Source of the DNA: Ectocarpus siliculosus
Taxonomy: Eukaryota; Sar; Phaeophyceae; Ectocarpales; Ectocarpaceae
Reading direction: 5' to 3'
Length of the DNA stretch: 64,000 nucleotides
Assembly (NCBI GenBank): GCA_000310025.1
Contig: FN649751.1
Coordinates: 5,404,253-5,468,252, forward strand
Shown here: positions 58,010-64,000 of the stretch, piece by piece
Position numbering within the stretch: position 1 is the first letter of the stretch
How the letters are laid out: each line of letters opens with the position of its first letter
The notes under the pieces: model-generated
What the model was told of the DNA's origin: nothing
The model's input: only the letters and a program-made list of their open reading frames with translations
Databases searched by the model: none
Translations under genes and position numbers: made by a program

Positions 58010-59180
58010 TATCCTGTGGTGGTAGTCGTACATCGTCCGAGCGAAGCAGCGTTCGCGAGCTCCGACTGCTGTTGTCCCCTCTCGTTTGCGGACACCGCAC
58101 GCCTGCGTGATGTGGTTTCCCCGTGCGCACCGTTTCCTTCCTCCAAGCAGCCCCTTGTGGCGAGAGCGGCAACCGCCATGGCGATCTGTCCTTGAAGCCG
58201 AGCTCGGGACAACAGCTGGCCAAGAAGGAGAGTCCGGACGTGAGCTCGCCGGGCTGGAGGGAAAAACTCGCCCTCTTCAACAAGGCCGGCGGTAGGAAGG
58301 ATGGTAGAGCAGCAGCACGTGTATTTTCTTCGCCTTCTCATGTCCTCTTCCCATGAAAGTATCGCATCCGTCATATCCCCCCATCATAATCTCAAGTGCC
58401 AATATCCAACCTCCTATATTGATATTGCAATCCGCCAGTTTTGCTCTCTAGCCCATAGGATATACTCCCGCAACCACTCGTCATAACCCTCCTCCCAGGC
58501 GTCGTAAACGCTACTCCTGCTCTTCTTTCTTGATTGACCAGTCCAAGCGGTCAGCCGTTCGCGTTCGTTCATTGCGGCAAGACGCCCCATGTCTTTGCCG
58601 CGACGTACGTCTCGCGGCAATGGATGAACGTCAACCGCTCCACCACTCGGACTGGTCCATCGAGCACGGGAAAAAAAAGCCGAGGTACGACGCCTGGCGG
58701 GAAGATTTTCACGAATGGTTGCGGGAGCATATCCAATGGGCTAGAGAGCAAAACTAGCGAAGGGGATTGCAACGTGTACAGGTTTCCGATCTTGGCGCTT
58801 AAGACTGCGATCGGGGGTAATACCGGATGCGATACTTTCGGGGGAAGAGAACATAACCAGGCGAGGAAAACGCCCGCCCACCCACGCCCCCGTGCTGCTG
58901 CTCTACCGTCCTTTTTACCGCCGGCCGTGTTCAAGAAGACGAGTTTTTTGCTCCAAACAGGGGAGCTCTCGCCGCCGGGCTCTCCGTCTTGGTCATACTC
59001 GAGCTCGCCTTCAAGGACAGATCGCCGTGGCGCTCTCGCCACAGAAGGGGAAGGAAAGGGAGAACCGGCGCACGGGAAGCCACAACACACAGGCGTGCCG
59101 TGGCAGTAACAGCAGGCGGTTCGGAGCTCGCGAACGCTACTTCGTTGATGTGCTCGCACGACGACACGACATGATAAGAC
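58010..59180. repeat. Diverged inverted repeat with about 0.58-kb arms
   Basis: The left arm (about 58010-58590) and right arm (about 58600-59180) are reverse complements with roughly 75-80 percent identity along their length. Landmarks pair symmetrically about 58600: gttcgcgagc at 58051 with gctcgcgaac at 59126, gcgatctgtccttgaag at 58181 with cttcaaggacagatcgc at 59009, and ttttgctctctagccca at 58439 with tgggctagagagcaaaa at 58737. Mirror-image small ORFs share a motif. The minus strand (58414-58620) has YDAWEEGYDEWLREYILWAR followed by EQN. The plus strand (58530-58757) has YDAWREDFHEWLREHIQWAR followed by EQN. Both read outward from the centre. It lies directly upstream of the Tudor-type gene start. 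A foldback transposon remnant or an inverted duplication is possible. Confidence 0.8.
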
Positions 59181-62086
59181 AACCACCACAACACCTCACG
59201 TGCCTGCTAGCCCGACCTGACAGCACTGCTGTTCTTAACATTTGGTGCGAGCGACAACACCCGATTCAAAATCTTTACCGAACAATAATGCATACAAGAA
59301 CCTCATGCCTCCTACTGCTGTACCGACGACCTGCGTCTCGAAGAGTTTACTACGTCATCGGCAGCCTTGTGGTACAGCAGTTGTGTCATGACATGTATCT
59401 GCACGTAGAATATGTGATTTTGGTTTTGGAAAACGTAAGCAGCTCGTGCAGGAATACCTAGATTTATTCAATCAAGGCGGGTCCCGGCGCATTGATTTGC
59501 CTAAAAACGTGTGCCGCTACCCTTTATTCGCCTCTCAGATTGACATCCCGTCGCCCGATTACAGACTTCAAATATTGAAAAAGCTGATCAGATTCTCGAC
59601 CAACATCCCTTCCACGACTCAGGCTGGCAAATGCAACTATAATGGACCCGCAAAGAATGGTTCGCTGATCTGCGCTGGCGGAAAAATCAAGGCAGAGACA
59701 AGCTCGAAGGGAATCGCTGGGCCTGAAGCCCAAAGAGCGAAAAATCTGCAGGAACGTTAAACGTGCCCCGGTTGCTGGAGTAACACACACCCACACGCCG
59801 GTTAGCGCGGTCGATGCTAATAAAAAAGACACACACAAACACACACACACACACACACAGCAGCCCCCCTCGGTTAAGAGAGGAACACCACATGCTCCAT
59901 CGCTACAAGTTCCTACCGAAAACAACATCACATGCTACCAAACGCCACCAGCGGCGAAATCCACGCAACCGTGACGCCGACGACGGCCATTTGTCACAAA
60001 AGACCAACCCCTTCGGCAATAGTTACCCCGTGCCAACAAAGCGCCTTGAGGCCCCTTTTACATACCTTCGTCCGCGGCGTCCGGCTCGGCCCCTGGAGCT
60101 ACTCCCGCTCCCGGTGCGATTCCGGTCGGAGCTCACGCCGAACCTGTCCCCTCCGACATCGTCCCCACAACGCCTGCCGAAGAGATGGGACGACGGGGTG
60201 GAAAAGAAACGGCATATGTCCGCAGTTACGGTCTTGACTGCCGCGGTGGCGGGTTGGGAAACGACAGATTCACCGGCTGCTGTATGATTGATTCCTGGCA
60301 AGCCACAATTCTGTGCTTCGGGCGGCCAGTCTACACAACGGCCCTGCCCTGCTTGTGGTGGCTGCTTGTGGTGGCCATCGCGTAAGGTGTACGGTCTGTT
60401 GGGATTGGGCAGACAAGAGGGACGCGCGCGTGCGACTATCAAGCAACGACACGTGTGGTGTCTGGGGCGGCTTGTTTTCTTCGTTTTTTTTCAGCGCAAG
60501 AGAAAACGACTTAAAAAATAACAGAACCGCACATTGAACTTGTCGCGCGTCGGCTTCAGCAATAACCAAGACCCGAGCATATATCATACCACAAAATCCT
60601 ATTCGTACGGCGGTGCCGGGGCCTCCTCGCAAAGCGTGACCGGATGCACGTTCCGGAAGCCGAAGGATGGCCATTCGTCTCCATGGAGCCGGGTGGAACA
60701 CCCCCAACGCCTGTGCGGCTACTTTTCCACGTGGTGTGTATGCATATGCGTCCTCGCTTCAAAAACTGGCTACCCCAGCGGGAGGAAACAGCCGTTTTCG
60801 GCGTTATGAACGCGCATTCCGACATCCCTTGGGTGCGTCGAGCTCAGAACCACGCAGAAAAGCTCACTTCCCCTCTCACGGAACAGAGTGGGCGAGGCGG
60901 ATCTAGATGGTGCCTGCCCTGTGGGCATGCGAGGAGCCGGAGCTCGAATCGTCGCGGAAAAGGAAACATATCCCTCACTTTGGATGATGATGCGCGTTGC
61001 CAAAAAAAGAGCAGAAGTGCAGGACCGAAAACAAAGAGCAAAAAGCCCCTTCGTACTTTCAAATCAATCCGCCACTGGCAACGCGCGGTGAGCTGATCGA
61101 AGACAAACCGGCCTCCACTACGATCCTAGCGCAGGTCTCCCCTTGAATCCCGTCGACGTACGGCGAGCACGGCCCTGGCCCCCAAACTTAATCCTTTCCC
61201 CAAAACGCGCACCTGTGTCTATCCGCCGGGCCACCTGCAGAATTGCCCCCACGCCCTCTGTGCGATGTCGAAGGAGGAGGCTTCTCAACATTCAAAGATG
61301 CCTTGAGCGCCCTCCGGAGCGAGGTCATTTCATCCGCCTACCCGCCGCCGCCGTCGCACGCGCACACACCCTCCCGACGAAGACAGATAGACGAGGCAGC
61401 CAGGCGCTGATCCGAGCCAGGCGCAAAAAAGAGGAGGAGCGCACGACACACCACCCACACGGACACACGCCGAGGAGAAGAATCAGGCGTGATTTTCTGG
61501 CTTTGTGAAACAGCGCGTTCCCGGATGATGTCGCTTGTTCGTTCCCACGCGAAAACGCCACGCCCCCGCGCCCGGCGCGAAACAGTAAGGGAGGGGGGTA
61601 TCTCACGCGTGCACACACAGCCCCTCTCCCTTCCGAAAAGGGAGGCGCTTGTTGTATTCGTTTTGTGATGACAACGCAGACACAGACGAGATAGCGAGCT
61701 CGGCTCGGAGCCCGGGCGGCACCGCGGGCGACAATTTTCGTGGTGTGTGTGCACGTTTCAGACTCTGGAACCTTCCGCCAGCCCCCCCCGTCTCATGTAC
61801 ACACGACACGTCGCTGCTGCACTCGTGCGTGAAAGGAGCTGCAATCAAGGTGAGGTGTGAAAGTTGCGCAACGTTAGTGACAAGCCGCTTGGTGTAGTAA
61901 AGTGACGTGAGCTTGGGGCTTGTAGGGGATGATGGTTACTGGGGTGCAAATACAATGTGTAATGTCAAACATACCCTCCACGCCTCTCTCCCCACACGCA
62001 CGCATACACGCATACATGCAACCACCTTGCTCGTGGATCCAGCAGAGGATCGCACCAGTGTCCGGGAAGCCATCGAAGTTACTAGC
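59181..62086. other. Mostly unassigned region
   Basis: No family was recognised. Weak candidates are a plus-strand frame at 60534-60809 (containing CTFRKPKDGHSSPWSRVEHP), a minus-strand Arg/Gly-rich frame ending at a GTATGT donor near 60059, and a plus-strand stretch near 61246-61330 (LCDVEGGGFSTFKDALSALR) with an acceptor-like CAG before it. None has enough support for a gene call. A CA microsatellite lies inside. Confidence 0.35.
59829..59859. repeat. (CA)n microsatellite
   Basis: About 15 CA units with one interrupting AA, in the unassigned region. Confidence 0.9.
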
Positions 62087-62258
62087 ATGATGGTTAGCGG
62101 AAGGGCAGTCGCCACGGCTTTATGTGCTCTGGGCACCACCTCCGCGTTCACAGCCCCCCTGGCAGGCTTCCGAGCGGTGAGCGAAGTGTGCGAGATGACA
62201 GGTTCAACACACGGTTGCCAACCAACTACATTTGTAGGCTACAGCAGTATGCATACAA

Positions 62259-62308
<50 letters not shown>

Positions 62309-62582
62309 CAGGAGTGCTCTGGTGTATCGTCGTACGGCCGCGTTTGCGTGTCTTTAACTCTCAAGGTAGCCTGACCTTTGCGTGGACTGTTTTCTTGAGC
62401 ATGCTAGTCGTTTGTTTTGGCACGAGCTTTACACGTTGTGTGTTGGCCTGGTCGTTGATGTCGCTCGCTCGGTGCGCGTCGTGTGTGCGTGTCTCTCGAT
62501 GTTCCTGGTGCTGGTACAGGCTAAGGGCGTGTCGAGGCAGGTCACCCGGAATGTCGGGAGAAACTTGCAGATGGCCACCGTG
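62087..62582 (+). CDS. N-terminal exons of a plastid-targeted protein (partial)
   Basis: Exon 1 (62087-62176) encodes MMVSGRAVATALCALGTTSA followed by FTAPLAGFRA. The hydrophobic signal peptide runs into TSAFTAP, which fits the ASAFAP-type cleavage motif, with Phe at +1, of heterokont bipartite plastid presequences. Exon 2 (62520-62582) joins at phase 0 and encodes a basic transit-peptide-like stretch (AKGVSRQVTRNVGRNLQMAT). It ends at a GTGAGT donor. The next exon may start at 62788 (ERKFVLMSHGETGDFSQGG), after an AG at 62786-62787, but this is uncertain, and the mature protein was not recognised. The gene may run past the window edge. Function beyond plastid targeting cannot be stated. Confidence 0.6.
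62261..62305. repeat. (CAG)15 microsatellite
   Basis: Fifteen perfect CAG units inside intron 1 of the putative plastid-targeted gene. If the intron were retained it would be read as poly-Gln. Confidence 0.95.
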
Positions 62583-64000
62583 GTGAGTTCCCGTGGAACC
62601 AGACTACGGTCTTCCAGTCGGTGTTGGTGGCGAAATGAACTGCCGTGGAGGTTTTAACAGCAGTCATGACACAGCAGGCAGCGGTGAAGATCAGGTGTCC
62701 GCACACGGCTGACAAACTGTTCCTGCTGGCTTGCACGTCCATGTTATCAAGAGACACGTGCGATGTGTCCCTTTGTTATTTCTTAGGAGAGAAAGTTTGT
62801 GCTGATGTCACATGGCGAAACCGGAGATTTCTCCCAAGGGGGGGTTGTTGTTGACCTGGCAGAATCGTGCAAGCAAGGCTCTCGTATGTACACACATGCA
62901 TTCCGTCTCCGCCGGCGCCACCTCTTCGATAAGGTGTCGCACACTCACACCCCGGAAATCCCTTCTCGAGTGGGTAGTCTTCCCCTAGAGCCATGAGTGT
63001 GCCCTGTGTAGAACCGGCCTCTCATCATCGCGGCTTCAGTACCCAAGAGGTGCTGTTTTACAGCAGACAAGTGCGCCCCGGCAGCACCTACGAGCTCTGT
63101 TGTTCCAATTTCCCGTACCCAACAACGAACGGTGCAATGCTTTCCGAAGTCAGTCGGGGTCAGGGCTTTCGTGGTGGCTTGCCTCGAACAGGTCGTATAG
63201 ATGCGACGAGCGAGGTGTGGGTGATGTCGCACGCATTGTCCCTGTGAGTGGGCCTCTCAACCCTGAAACACTCCCCATGCATGTTTGTGTCGTCGTGCCT
63301 TACCGCAATAGTCGGAGAGATAGCACCGGGTTGTTGTTGTTGTCTTCACATGGAACCGTTCTGATCTCTCTACCGGTACATATCTTCATATGTCCGTTCT
63401 AGTCTAGCACTTGACGCGGTCGATTCCCGTTGTAAATGTTATCCCGGTGCTTGCATTTTGTACCAGAGAGTTGTCTTCTTGTCTCGGATCGTTGTGGCCC
63501 TCCAGCTCTGGACTCTTTCCTTTCCTTTCCTTTCCTTTCCTCTCTCTGGTGCATACCCTCACAGCTCGCGGTGTCTCTGCCACCCTCACCGTGTGCGATC
63601 GTTATTTTCTACGCCATTAAGTTTTTTCTCCGTGCTCTTTGTCGCACCCCGGTGCGGAAATGCAAACCAATCACTTAATTTAGTTGTTTCCAAGGCACCC
63701 GGTGCGATCTCTCCGACCGGTGCGATGCCCAGTGGAATGGACACACACGGGCCTACTCGTGCTCGGCAGTGTTGTATGCACGCACCCGGGTGCCATCTCC
63801 CCGACCGGTGACATCTCTCCACCTCTGAGTATATTGGTACCGGTACAGGTACCAACAAGCAGACGTAGGCTGGTAGCACATGGCAGCTTTCCATGCAGCG
63901 AATGGTCATGAGTTTGAATGCGAGTTGGACTGTGGCGTGACAAGGACAACAAACGATGTTTTGCATCTGGGGTACCGTTACATACGGTATGAGGTTGTCT
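62583..64000. other. Right end, no certain exon
   Basis: Probably intron or further exons of the plastid-targeted gene. A (CTTTC)n pentanucleotide run lies at about 63514-63541. Two imperfect copies of CACCCGGTGCGATCTCTCCG with ACCGGTG lie near 63697 and 63782. Open frames are short and unsupported. Confidence 0.35.

Noticed and set aside
60644-61096. Plus-strand frame of 150 codons
   Set aside because: Several competing frames of equal quality overlap here; nothing supports this one.

Overview
The window looks like nuclear DNA of a photosynthetic stramenopile, most likely a brown alga of the Ectocarpus type. This is inferred from gene content and structure, not from a database match. Four things point that way. 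Genes are split into many short, GC-rich exons separated by long AT-richer introns. One gene encodes a flagellar protein (CFAP58). One secreted protein combines a beta-helix with two CBM32-like modules of the kind found on alginate-active proteins. An N-terminal exon near the right end has a heterokont plastid-targeting signature (TSAFTAP). No prokaryotic operons, rRNA genes or CRISPR arrays are seen.

Layout, left to right. (1) 1267-10629 (+): five-exon gene for a secreted right-handed beta-helix protein with two discoidin/CBM32-like domains. Its 5-kb first intron holds an intact-looking TRIM element, a tandem duplication and a palindromic hairpin element. (2) 13851-27575 (+): complete 21-exon CFAP58 gene, about 883 aa. 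(3) 29173-30527 (-): small three-exon gene of unknown function. (4) 31271-35403 (-): six-exon APE2-type AP endonuclease with a C-terminal GRF zinc finger. (5) 35807-41257 (+): nine-exon NAD(P)-binding Rossmann protein related to the YeeZ-like epimerases, divergent from APE2 across about 400 bp. (6) 43024-57959 (-): a large chromatin-type locus. Its upstream part encodes a Tudor/Agenet-like domain followed by acidic and basic low-complexity sequence. Its downstream part encodes three CW zinc fingers. The two parts may be one gene of about 2,700 aa or two neighbours, because I cannot place the linking exon. (7) 58010-59180: a diverged inverted repeat with arms of about 0.58 kb and mirror-image small ORFs. 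(8) 62087 onward (+): the first exons of a plastid-targeted protein whose mature part I could not identify.

The genes do not form one pathway. Themes are cell-wall or extracellular polysaccharide binding, flagellar assembly, DNA repair, plastid function and histone-mark reading. The most unusual items are the triple-CW plus Tudor locus, in which two of the CW domains share the same intron position, and the inverted repeat with mirrored ORFs just upstream of it. Exon boundaries were set by hand from splice signals, reading phase and family similarity, so each could be off by a few codons. Transcript data would settle them.
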